A program made the position numbers and the translations under genes. A DNA stretch of 5,633 bases from Thermococci archaeon (lineage in GTDB: Archaea > Methanobacteriota_B > Thermococci > Thermococcales > Thermococcaceae): contig QMUF01000108.1 of the NCBI GenBank assembly GCA_003663525.1, forward strand, positions 1-5,633, in the 5' to 3' direction. The notes beneath the pieces are model-generated. The model was not told where the DNA came from and made no database searches. It was given only the letters and a program-made list of their open reading frames with translations. This document shows positions 1 through 5,633 of the stretch, piece after piece (positions within the stretch are counted from its first letter, which is position 1; each line of letters begins with the position of its first letter).

Positions 1-1596
1 TCCCTCTTTGATGAATTTCACTGGGTGAGCACCAACACCAAGGATCATGTGCTCTGCCCTGAGCAACCCCACCCCGTCGGCTCCAGTTGCAGCCGCTCTC
101 TCTGCAACTTCAGGCATTGAAACGTTTGCTTTAACTTCTGTTGCTGTGACAAGTGGAGCTCCTGCCACTACAACTTGGCCAGCCGCTTTTTCCTCTTCTT
201 TCTCTTTAACAAGGCTCTTAACGATACCTTCGTAAACGACACCTCTTGTACCATCAACTGTTATCATCATTCCATCCTTGAGAACCTTTGTGGCTTCCTT
301 AGTACCAACGACAGCTGGAATACCAAGTTCTCTTGAGACAATGGCAGCATGGCATGTTCTTCCACCCTCATCGGTAACGATAGCTGCGGCCCTCTTCATT
401 GCTGGAACCATATCTGGGTTGGTCATTGTGGTAACAAGGATATCTCCTTCCTTAACCTTGTCAATTTCATCCGCTTCAAATATGATGACAACCTTACCTG
501 CACCGATACCTGGGGAAGCACCAAGACCCTTAAGAAGAACTTTCATCTCTTCAGTCATTTCAGCTTCCTCCGTCTTTACCTCTTCTTTTAGAGTTGTAAC
601 TGGCCTTGACTGAACGATATAGAGCTTACCATCATCCCTATCATAAGCCCACTCAATATCTTGAGGCCATCCATAATGTTCTTCAATCCTAGCACCTATT
701 TGAGCAACTTCAATTATTTGCTCATCTGTAAGAACTTGTTTTTCAACATATTCTGGGCCAAGAAACTCAGCAGTTGAAACCTTAACAGTTCCCCTTCCTG
801 TTTCAGGGTTTCTGACGATCATTATCTCCTTCTTAGCAACGAATTTTTCCTTAATCTTCCAAGTTCCCTTTTCAACAATGTATTCATCTGGGCTTACAGC
901 ACCACTAACTACAGCCTCACCAAGTCCCCAGGCAGCGTTGATCATTATCTCGCTTCTATCGTTCGTGACAGGGTTAGCTGTGAACATAACACCACTTGTC
1001 TCACTGTTAACCATCTTTTGAACAACCGCACTCAAGTAAACCTTTGAGTGATCAAATCCTTGCTTTGCTCTGTAAAAGGTTGCTCTTGCAGTCCAGAGCG
1101 AAGCCCAACACTTTTTAACTTTCTCTTTAACATCGTCAATGCCAAGAACATCAAGGTATGTCTCTTGCTGGCCAGCGAAGGAAGCTTCTGGAAGATCCTC
1201 TGCTGTAGCAGAGCTTCTTACAGCGACGTAGACCTCTTCCATATTAAATCTCTGTGAAAGCTTTTTGTAGGCCTGTTCAATTTCACTAGCGATTTCTTCA
1301 GGCATCTCCATTGAAATTATCTTCTCTCTAATCTTGGCAGTGTTCTCTTGGAGTTGCTTGCTATCATCAACATTGGTCTTGCTTATGACATCCATAATCC
1401 ACTCTTGAAGTGTCCTTCCATCTTCAACTTTGACATTTTCAACAAAATACTTATATGCCTCAGCTGTAACACAGAACCCCGGTGGAATTGGAATTCCAGC
1501 GCTTGTCATTTCTCCGAGGTTTGCACCTTTCCCACCTACAAGTGGGACGTCTTCTTTTCTCAATTCCTCAAACCACTTTATGAACTTATATTCCAT
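1..1596 (-). CDS. ppsA: Phosphoenolpyruvate synthase (pyruvate, water dikinase), N-terminal 532 residues, cut by window edge
   Basis: Makes PEP, AMP and phosphate from pyruvate, ATP and water in the cytoplasm; in Thermococcales the enzyme is also discussed as working in the glycolytic direction. I translated the minus strand from the ATG at 1596 to base 1 and found no stop. The ATP-grasp-like nucleotide-binding domain covers about residues 1-335: VGGKGANLGEM at 20-30, VRSSATAEDLP at 126-136, FAGQQETYL near 140-148, and the domain end DIEWAYD...QSRPVT at 313-334. The swivelling phosphohistidine domain follows, with GGRTCHAAI at 411-419 and catalytic His416 (counterpart of His421 in E. coli PpsA). 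The PEP/pyruvate TIM barrel starts near 480, with GVGLLRAEHM at 508-517 (Arg513 is the expected substrate-binding arginine). Family members are about 800 residues, so roughly 35% is missing at the C-terminus. No intein interrupts the phosphohistidine site. The start is supported by a strong ribosome binding site and by the family N-terminus. It lies downstream of, and co-directional with, the STT3-like gene, but has its own promoter. Confidence 0.97.
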   Translation of the reverse strand, partial: MEYKFIKWFEELRKEDVPLVGGKGANLGEMTSAGIPIPPGFCVTAEAYKYFVENVKVEDGRTLQEWIMDVISKTNVDDSKQLQENTAKIREKIISMEMPEEIASEIEQAYKKLSQRFNMEEVYVAVRSSATAEDLPEASFAGQQETYLDVLGIDDVKEKVKKCWASLWTARATFYRAKQGFDHSKVYLSAVVQKMVNSETSGVMFTANPVTNDRSEIMINAAWGLGEAVVSGAVSPDEYIVEKGTWKIKEKFVAKKEIMIVRNPETGRGTVKVSTAEFLGPEYVEKQVLTDEQIIEVAQIGARIEEHYGWPQDIEWAYDRDDGKLYIVQSRPVTTLKEEVKTEEAEMTEEMKVLLKGLGASPGIGAGKVVIIFEADEIDKVKEGDILVTTMTNPDMVPAMKRAAAIVTDEGGRTCHAAIVSRELGIPAVVGTKEATKVLKDGMMITVDGTRGVVYEGIVKSLVKEKEEEKAAGQVVVAGAPLVTATEVKANVSMPEVAERAAATGADGVGLLRAEHMILGVGAHPVKFIKEG

Positions 1597-1599
1597 TTC

Positions 1600-1609
1600 G
1601 ATCCCTCCT
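1600..1609 (-). promoter_or_regulatory. Ribosome binding site of ppsA
   Basis: On the minus strand the sequence reads AGGAGGGATC three bases before the ATG at 1596. It matches the archaeal 16S 3' end (anti-SD CACCTCCT) very well and fixes the ppsA start. It is a strong site, consistent with an abundantly made central metabolic enzyme. Confidence 0.85.
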
Positions 1610-1614
1610 TTTAG

Positions 1615-1631
1615 AATAACCGTGGGTGATA
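1615..1631 (-). promoter_or_regulatory. Degenerate Thermococcales glycolytic motif (TGM)-like operator of ppsA
   Basis: The minus strand reads TATCACCCACGGTTATT. The TGM consensus is TATCAC-N5-GTGATA, the site of the sugar-responsive TrmB-family regulator TrmBL1/Tgr. The left half-site is perfect and the right half (GTTATT) matches 4 of 6, giving 10 of 12 with the correct 5-bp spacer. The site is downstream of the TATA-like box and overlaps the predicted transcription start, the arrangement associated with repression of glycolytic genes. Binding is an inference; the match is seen directly. Confidence 0.45.
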
Positions 1632-1642
1632 TAGAGAGAGCC

Positions 1643-1651
1643 TATTTAAAA
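1643..1651 (-). promoter_or_regulatory. ppsA: TATA-like box of ppsA promoter
   Basis: The minus strand reads TTTTAAATA, centred about 50 bp before the ppsA ATG. With the usual archaeal spacing of about 25 bp from TATA centre to start, transcription would begin near 1620-1624 and give a leader of about 25 nt that includes the ribosome binding site. No better AT-rich box exists between it and the ATG at a workable distance. It implies that ppsA is transcribed independently of the upstream STT3-like gene. Confidence 0.6.
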
Positions 1652-1659
1652 TTAACTGT

Positions 1660-1676
1660 CCAAAAATGGTTTTTGG
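1660..1676. repeat. Inverted repeat upstream of the ppsA TATA box, candidate regulator site
   Basis: The plus strand reads CCAAAAATGGTTTTTGG: perfect 7-bp arms (CCAAAAA/TTTTTGG) around a 3-bp centre. It ends about 8 bp upstream of the ppsA TATA-like box, where archaeal activators commonly bind. It may instead be incidental in AT-rich DNA. I do not recognise a regulator for it. Confidence 0.4.
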
Positions 1677-1690
1677 ATCCATAAAATACC

Positions 1691-1710
1691 GCCCAAAACG
1701 GGCATAAAAA
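1691..1710 (-). terminator. Possible terminator after the STT3-like gene: T-run plus short GC hairpin
   Basis: Nine bases after the STT3-like stop codon, the minus strand has a T5 run (plus-strand bases 1706-1710) preceded by TTTCCC. It is followed by a small hairpin GCCC-GTTTT-GGGC (1691-1703). Archaeal RNA polymerase terminates at T-runs on the non-template strand without needing a hairpin, so the T-run is the more relevant element. The run is short, so readthrough into ppsA is possible. Confidence 0.35.
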
Positions 1711-1718
1711 GGGAAATA

Positions 1719-4154
1719 TCAAAAAGATTGGGAAGAAACTATGATTTCAACCAAATTGATAGCATTTTCAGTGCCATATATGTACTCTAGAGCCCGAAAG
1801 ATATCCAATATGCTCTGTAACGGTCTCGGTTCTTTATTAAGATCATAAGTGGTTTTGATGATCTCAAGCATTTGCTTCTTTTCATGATCCATTCCTGCAA
1901 TGTGATAAACAAAAAGAACATTTGCATAAGTGGCTCTTGAATAACCATAACCTTTTTCGCCTTTAAATCTACCATTATCCTCCTGCTGCTCTCTAATCCA
2001 TTCTGCTGCCTTTTTAATTGCTGGCAAAACTCTCTCGTCTCCACTAAGTTGGTAATATCTGGCCAGGCCAAATGCTGTAACTATTGTGCCTCCCAAGCTC
2101 TTTTTCCAGCTCCCATCGCTTCTTTGTTCATCCAAGATCTTTGTTATTATATTATCCAACACAGTCTTATTGAATAATCCATACTCATAGAGAATGGGCA
2201 GCATCTGGGCCTCAGCAAATAAATCCCCCTTTTTGTCTTTTGATGTAGTCATAATGTAATCTTCCTGAATGCGATCTCTCAAATATCTCATAGTTTTTTC
2301 TTGACCTTCAAAGGATACACCTTTAAGAGGTTCTATTGTGAGAGCAGTGTAAAGAGTAAAGTCATTTGGCGGTATTCCCTCCGGAAAACCACCATTTTCA
2401 AGTTGTTTATATGTAAGCCATTTCAAGAGCCATTCGTATCGTTCTTTGAATTTCTCATCTCCCGTTCTTTGGTATAAGTAGGAGTATATTTCTGCAATCC
2501 TAGCATTCAAGAAATAATCCCCCTTATACCCATCATCAAAGTCCGCATAATTATATCCAGTCCAGAATTTTTCCAAAAAGTTCACCAATATATTATGGTC
2601 GCCAAAGTACTCCAATTTATCCTGATCTGGTGGTAAAAGGTTAGGATTTGGGATAAACTGATAAAGTTCTGAATTTCCATTGACAAAGAGTGTTTTAAAG
2701 TGAGTATCATAGGGAGCATACTCCATAAGCCCATACTTTATGAGACCATAGGCCCTTCTGTACTTATCCACATATACATAACTCACGTTGTATGCTTTCA
2801 TTAGTGTGTAAGCCCTATCTTTCTGAGTGGAACTGAACATCACTACGTGATCTGCATAAGCCTTATTGGCTTCTTGTGGGTCTGGGGCCTCTTCAAAAAA
2901 GCCCTGATAAACCTTCTTCCACATCACAACATCTTTTCTATGAGTATTACCAATTAATAAATAGCCTAAATCCCACCAAACCAAAAATACTGCATCTTCA
3001 GGCGTGTTTTCTTTTATCCACTCAAAGGCCTCCTTGTCCTTTATCGTGGGCGGGATTATGTATGCATATGAGGAATAAGCCCCTTGAAGAATTGGACCAA
3101 GGATTAGTAAAGCAACTATAACAGAAGCCATTTTCTTGTTCAATAAAACCTTTTTGAATATGTTAGAACCTATCCCACTCATGTCAGCAGTGATTTTTTC
3201 TAAAATTTTTGAAATTCTCGGGAAGACTTCATCAACCAAAAACTCCGCTGCCATTATTGAAAGGGGTAACGAAGCGTATGGATCTCTAAATCTAAAGGCA
3301 ATACTTCCAAGAATCATAAAAGACCAAGCCCACAAGGCCAATCCCTGTTTGATCGAGCCATCTTCAAAATATTTCTTAGTGGCTAGAACCCCAAAGATCA
3401 ACTGGACAATACCAATCCACTTCAAATACCCCAAAGCTGTAACTTCTTCCCTTGGCATTCTTGAAATAAGACCTCTTATGAACTCTCCGCTTATGGGAGC
3501 ATAATAGAGTGCCAACCCTATTATGCCTAAAACCACCAGGTAATGAAGGTGCTTTTTAACCCATGGAATGAAGTAAATAAAACCCATCAATGTACCAACT
3601 CCAACAAAAAACACCCAACCTCTATGCGTAACCATGTAGATCGGGAGTAAGATTATCAAAGAAAGCATGTAATTTGTTTTTCCAGTTTTGAGGAATCTCA
3701 CCAACAGCCACATGCCAACTATAAAGAATAAAATACCAAGATTTTCAGGTATATACAGGCTTGTTCTGTAGAGGAAATTCGGAGCAAACCCCACCAAGAG
3801 AGTTGCTAGAAAGGCCTTTTTCTCATCTTCTAGAATCTCTTTTGAGAGGTAATAAAAAGCCACAAACGAAAGAATTCCATAAATAGCAGGAAGTATAAAG
3901 AAGATGTAATCAGTCTCAAAAATTCCATAGAAGAGGGCCCCAATCACGTGGAATAATGGAGGATAACTATAAGCTTTAAGGCCCAAAAGGGACCCTAAAT
4001 CTTTTGAAAGGACTCCTATCCCATTGTTGACTATTCTCAGTGTCAAATCCCTGTGAAGGTACTCATCATAAACTGCCAGCAGTAAAGTCCTATGAGGAAT
4101 AAGCCTTACAATGAATGAGACAACCATGAGCAGTGCAAATTTGTTTCGCTTCAT
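1719..4154 (-). CDS. STT3/AglB-like GT-C membrane glycosyltransferase with C-terminal alpha/alpha-toroid domain
   Basis: Likely an integral-membrane enzyme that uses a polyprenyl-linked sugar or oligosaccharide with its active site outside the cell; the exact donor and acceptor are unknown. Residues 1-360 hold about 11-13 hydrophobic spans. The first external loop carries YDEYLHRD at 29-36, in the place of the STT3 metal-binding acidic motif, and a second loop carries YIPEN at 134-138. The soluble part begins near 370 and contains WWDLG at 393-397, the counterpart of the STT3 signature WWDYG, after the family-typical TPEDAVFLV. Residues about 530-811 are an added helical domain with three motifs, QLENGGF (584-590), QRSDGSW (677-683) and QEDNGRF (724-730), like the QW repeats of terpenoid cyclase/prenyltransferase toroids. 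The start is supported by GGGGTG six bases upstream and by the first membrane span beginning at about residue 6. It is not a clear orthologue of the main AglB: the Tyr of WWDYG is Leu and the C-terminal domain differs. A GT39/GT-C transferase with another acceptor is the main alternative. It is divergent from the Wzy-like gene. Confidence 0.75.
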   Translation of the reverse strand: MKRNKFALLMVVSFIVRLIPHRTLLLAVYDEYLHRDLTLRIVNNGIGVLSKDLGSLLGLKAYSYPPLFHVIGALFYGIFETDYIFFILPAIYGILSFVAFYYLSKEILEDEKKAFLATLLVGFAPNFLYRTSLYIPENLGILFFIVGMWLLVRFLKTGKTNYMLSLIILLPIYMVTHRGWVFFVGVGTLMGFIYFIPWVKKHLHYLVVLGIIGLALYYAPISGEFIRGLISRMPREEVTALGYLKWIGIVQLIFGVLATKKYFEDGSIKQGLALWAWSFMILGSIAFRFRDPYASLPLSIMAAEFLVDEVFPRISKILEKITADMSGIGSNIFKKVLLNKKMASVIVALLILGPILQGAYSSYAYIIPPTIKDKEAFEWIKENTPEDAVFLVWWDLGYLLIGNTHRKDVVMWKKVYQGFFEEAPDPQEANKAYADHVVMFSSTQKDRAYTLMKAYNVSYVYVDKYRRAYGLIKYGLMEYAPYDTHFKTLFVNGNSELYQFIPNPNLLPPDQDKLEYFGDHNILVNFLEKFWTGYNYADFDDGYKGDYFLNARIAEIYSYLYQRTGDEKFKERYEWLLKWLTYKQLENGGFPEGIPPNDFTLYTALTIEPLKGVSFEGQEKTMRYLRDRIQEDYIMTTSKDKKGDLFAEAQMLPILYEYGLFNKTVLDNIITKILDEQRSDGSWKKSLGGTIVTAFGLARYYQLSGDERVLPAIKKAAEWIREQQEDNGRFKGEKGYGYSRATYANVLFVYHIAGMDHEKKQMLEIIKTTYDLNKEPRPLQSILDIFRALEYIYGTENAINLVEIIVSSQSF

Positions 4155-4160
4155 CTTCTA

Positions 4161-4166
4161 CACCCC
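4161..4166 (-). promoter_or_regulatory. Ribosome binding site of the STT3-like gene
   Basis: The minus strand reads GGGGTG, six bases before the ATG at 4154. It is a good match to the archaeal GGAGGTG consensus with one substitution, and it supports this start over downstream Met codons. Confidence 0.65.
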
Positions 4167-4172
4167 TAACCC

Positions 4173-4182
4173 TTTTAATATT
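4173..4182 (+). promoter_or_regulatory. TATA-like box for the Wzy-like gene
   Basis: The plus strand reads TTTTAATATT. Its centre is about 34 bp before the ATG at 4212, so transcription would start near 4203 and leave a leader of about 9 nt. The preceding bases are C-rich, so a purine-rich BRE is not evident and the promoter is probably weak or activator-dependent. Confidence 0.4.
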
Positions 4183-4186
4183 CCCT

Positions 4187-4203
4187 CAACTTTATTAAAG
4201 TTG
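4187..4203. promoter_or_regulatory. Perfect 17-bp palindrome in the divergent promoter, candidate operator, also the TATA-like box of the STT3-like gene
   Basis: The sequence CAACTTTATTAAAGTTG has perfect 8-bp arms around a single central base. Read on the minus strand, its core CTTTAATAAAG lies about 41 bp before the STT3-like ATG, a fitting TATA position with a leader of about 15 nt. On the plus strand it ends at the predicted start site of the Wzy-like gene. A dimeric regulator bound here could silence both genes at once. The symmetry is seen directly; the operator role is inferred. Confidence 0.5.
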
Positions 4204-4207
4204 GTGG
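4203..4207 (+). promoter_or_regulatory. Ribosome binding site of the Wzy-like gene
   Basis: The plus strand reads GGTGG, four bases before the ATG at 4212. It is a moderate match to the archaeal consensus. Its first base is shared with the end of the 17-bp palindrome. Confidence 0.55.
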
Positions 4208-4211
4208 TTTA

Positions 4212-5246
4212 ATGAAAGGCCTAAAGCTCTTCACCTTTGCATTTTTCACATACTTATTTTTAATGGTTTGTGCCAATATTTTCCTCAAGGATAGGTTGTA
4301 TGCTGTTGCTCTACCTTCCCATAAAATCATGAGCGCCCTCATAATTGCTCTGATATTCTGGGGGGCTTTAGTTCTTGGTTATTTAAAGCCAATACGATTC
4401 CCAGAATGGGTTTACTGGCTTCTCATATTTATTTTATCCTTTGCACTCCCAATTTATGGCCAGCTGGCTGTTTTAGTAATGTTTCTCCTTTCAAGAGAGT
4501 ACAACGTTTTTGAAAAACATGCAAAATTTGTCCTCTTGGGCTCCATTCTCTCCATACTGGTTCTCTATTCGTTTGAAGGTATTCCATTTTTCCAGTGGGG
4601 ATTGAGGTTTAGGCTTGTTAAACCTTTAGTACTCTTCGCATTTTTGTCTGGAATTTCTCTCACATACTGCAGGTTAAACTGGAAGCTCAAGATATTTGCT
4701 CTTTTAATACTTGAAGTTCTTTTCTTTTTAGGAACTTTTAGGTCTCTAATGCTACTAGTATTTCTTTTTTACATCCTCCCCTATTATTATGAGAACAAAC
4801 TGACATTTAAACAAGTTCTAGTAGCACTTCCCATCTTTTTGGTTATTATATACCTAAGTGGAAATCTTGAAAGTCTTTTGGTAAGGGTGGGATTTACATT
4901 TCTGGTCTTCCACAATATAGTCTCCGTCTCCCTCCCATTTGGATTTTTCCATGGTAAATTGTTGCTCCACAGCGATCCAAGGTGGAGAGTGGCATTTATG
5001 TTTACCCTTAACGGCAGATATACATACTTTCTCTTCGGCCAGCCAATAGCAGATTTTGGGATTTTTGGGGTGATTGAAGCATATCTCATCGGAAATCTGC
5101 TCAAATTATCGGAGGTCGATGAGAAGACTGCAAGTGTCGTTTTGGCGACGCTGATATATGCCCTTGAGAGTGGGATTGATGCCTTTGTTCTTTCTGTGTT
5201 GTTACTCTTTGGTGGGGTTTATTCGAGGTACACATCGAAAGGCTAA
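4212..5246 (+). CDS. Multi-spanning membrane protein, probable O-antigen/repeat-unit polymerase-like (Wzy-like)
   Basis: A 344-residue, very hydrophobic protein with about 10-12 predicted membrane spans, for example near residues 5-24, 38-57, 66-93, 105-120, 136-152, 158-173, 178-192, 201-217, 278-298 and 305-334. It has no soluble domain. It resembles archaeal putative oligosaccharide repeat-unit polymerases: GTFRS at 174-178 after a span, RVGFTFLVFHNIV at 225-237, and a late GQPIADFGIFGVIEAYLIG at 276-294, which is like the D-F/G-G-x-x-G segment of Wzy proteins. A loop with charged residues (HSDPRWR, 253-259) lies between them and could hold catalytic arginines. Such enzymes join lipid-linked glycan units outside the membrane. 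Divergent pairing with an STT3-like transferase fits glycan assembly. The start is set by GGTGG and by the first span beginning at residue 5. The assignment rests on remembered family patterns, so an unrelated polytopic protein remains possible; that it is a real membrane-protein gene is secure. Confidence 0.55.
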   Translation: MKGLKLFTFAFFTYLFLMVCANIFLKDRLYAVALPSHKIMSALIIALIFWGALVLGYLKPIRFPEWVYWLLIFILSFALPIYGQLAVLVMFLLSREYNVFEKHAKFVLLGSILSILVLYSFEGIPFFQWGLRFRLVKPLVLFAFLSGISLTYCRLNWKLKIFALLILEVLFFLGTFRSLMLLVFLFYILPYYYENKLTFKQVLVALPIFLVIIYLSGNLESLLVRVGFTFLVFHNIVSVSLPFGFFHGKLLLHSDPRWRVAFMFTLNGRYTYFLFGQPIADFGIFGVIEAYLIGNLLKLSEVDEKTASVVLATLIYALESGIDAFVLSVLLLFGGVYSRYTSKG

Positions 5247-5271
5247 AATACAAATTTGAACTAATTATAAC

Positions 5272-5279
5272 GGTGATCC
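5272..5279 (+). promoter_or_regulatory. Ribosome binding site of the M20 hydrolase gene
   Basis: The plus strand reads GGTGATCC directly before T-ATG at 5281. It is an exact complement of the end of archaeal 16S rRNA (GGATCACC), and it fixes the start. The 34-bp gap to the preceding stop also contains AAAATACAAATTT, which could be a weak promoter, so co-transcription with the Wzy-like gene is plausible but not certain. Confidence 0.8.
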
Positions 5280-5280
5280 T

Positions 5281-5633
5281 ATGAACCCACTCAAAGAGGC
5301 TCTTAAGATTAAAGATCAGATAATTGCCTGGCGCAGGGACTTTCACATGCATCCCGAGCTCGGCTATGAGGAAGAGAGGACTTCCAAAATAGTTGAAGAA
5401 CACTTGAGAGAATGGGGATATACAATAAAACGCGTGGGTACTGGAATAATCGCCGATATCGGAAATGGAGAAAAAAAGATAGCTTTAAGGGCCGATATGG
5501 ATGCTTTGCCCGTTCAGGAAGAGAATGATGTGCCTTACAAATCCAGAACTCCGGGAAAAATGCATGCCTGTGGTCATGATGCCCACACAGCAATGCTCCT
5601 TGGAGCTGCAAAGATAATTGCAGAACACAAAGA
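5281..5633 (+). CDS. M20 family (M20D type) metallo-amidohydrolase/carboxypeptidase, N-terminal 117 residues, cut by window edge
   Basis: A zinc- or cobalt-dependent cytoplasmic hydrolase of amide bonds, related to aminoacylase, hippurate hydrolase, IAA-amino-acid hydrolase and the thermostable archaeal carboxypeptidase CpsA. Visible landmarks follow the family order: RRDFHMHPELGYEE at 18-31, IALRADMDALPVQE at 67-80, and MHACGHDAHTAMLLGAA at 94-110. Cys97 and His99 of the HACGHD motif are the expected first metal ligands. The catalytic Glu-Glu, later histidines and the dimerisation domain lie beyond the window; family members are about 380-400 residues. The 34-bp gap and same orientation allow an operon with the Wzy-like gene, although no biochemical link is obvious. 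Substrate class (peptide carboxypeptidase versus N-acyl-amino-acid deacylase) cannot be told from this part. Confidence 0.92.
   Translation, partial: MNPLKEALKIKDQIIAWRRDFHMHPELGYEEERTSKIVEEHLREWGYTIKRVGTGIIADIGNGEKKIALRADMDALPVQEENDVPYKSRTPGKMHACGHDAHTAMLLGAAKIIAEHK

Noticed and set aside
331..357. Possible intein at the phosphohistidine site of PpsA
   Set aside because: Some archaeal PEP synthases (for example that of Methanocaldococcus jannaschii) carry an intein, so I checked the site. GGRTCHAAI (residues 411-419) is uninterrupted here and the whole 532-codon part has no insertion.
47..1684. Plus-strand open frames at 47-235, 278-613, 349-591, 1048-1257, 1348-1614 and 1430-1684
   Set aside because: All lie opposite or largely opposite the ppsA reading frame, which is continuous and full of family motifs. 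Their products are low-complexity or Cys/Ser-rich, without recognisable domains or ribosome binding sites.
1597..1718. Small RNA or C/D-box guide RNA between ppsA and the STT3-like gene
   Set aside because: No paired C (RUGAUGA) and D (CUGA) boxes or tRNA-like structure were found on either strand. The content is explained by promoter, operator and terminator elements.
1787..3504. Open frames at 1787-2071 (minus), 2876-3121 (plus) and 3136-3504 (plus)
   Set aside because: They overlap the 811-codon STT3-like gene in other frames and show no domain, start signal or independent promoter.
4787..5611. Minus-strand open frames at 4787-5104, 5101-5403 and 5309-5611
   Set aside because: They are antisense to the Wzy-like and M20 genes. 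The M20 frame has clear catalytic motifs on the plus strand, and the antisense products look like composition shadows.
1..5633. CRISPR array, insertion sequence, tRNA or rRNA
   Set aside because: No regularly spaced repeats, transposase-like frame, terminal inverted repeats around a gene, or conserved RNA sequence were seen.

Overview
The window looks like part of the chromosome of a hyperthermophilic euryarchaeon, most likely a Thermococcus or close relative in the Thermococcales. The grounds are an AT-leaning composition, Shine-Dalgarno sites of the GGAGG/GGTGATC type a few bases before the ATGs, TATA-like boxes 40-50 bp or less before the start codons instead of bacterial -35/-10 boxes, and an archaeal-type PEP synthase. 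The genus is an inference from family knowledge; no database search was possible.

Layout. Bases 1-1596 (minus strand) hold the N-terminal 532 codons of phosphoenolpyruvate synthase (ppsA); the gene runs off the left edge. Bases 1597-1718 carry its promoter, two candidate operators and a possible terminator for the next gene. Bases 1719-4154 (minus) encode an 811-residue polytopic membrane protein of the STT3/AglB (GT-C) type with a C-terminal alpha/alpha-toroid domain. A 57-bp divergent promoter region (4155-4211) contains a perfect 17-bp palindrome. Bases 4212-5246 (plus) encode a 344-residue multi-spanning membrane protein that resembles O-antigen/repeat-unit polymerases (Wzy-like). After 34 bp, an M20-family metallo-amidohydrolase/carboxypeptidase starts at 5281 and runs off the right edge. 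No gap longer than 300 bp lacks a gene.

How the genes may work together. PpsA sits at the pyruvate/PEP node of central carbon metabolism. Its promoter shows a degenerate copy of the Thermococcales glycolytic motif overlapping the expected transcription start. The STT3-like and Wzy-like proteins are divergently transcribed from one shared, tightly packed promoter region. Together they suggest a small module that assembles or transfers a lipid-linked surface glycan. The most unusual item is the STT3-like protein, which joins a GT-C membrane core to a terpenoid-cyclase-like toroid with three Q-x-x-(N/D)-G-x-(F/W) motifs. The M20 hydrolase is probably a peptide/N-acyl-amino-acid enzyme that is only loosely linked to the glycan genes.
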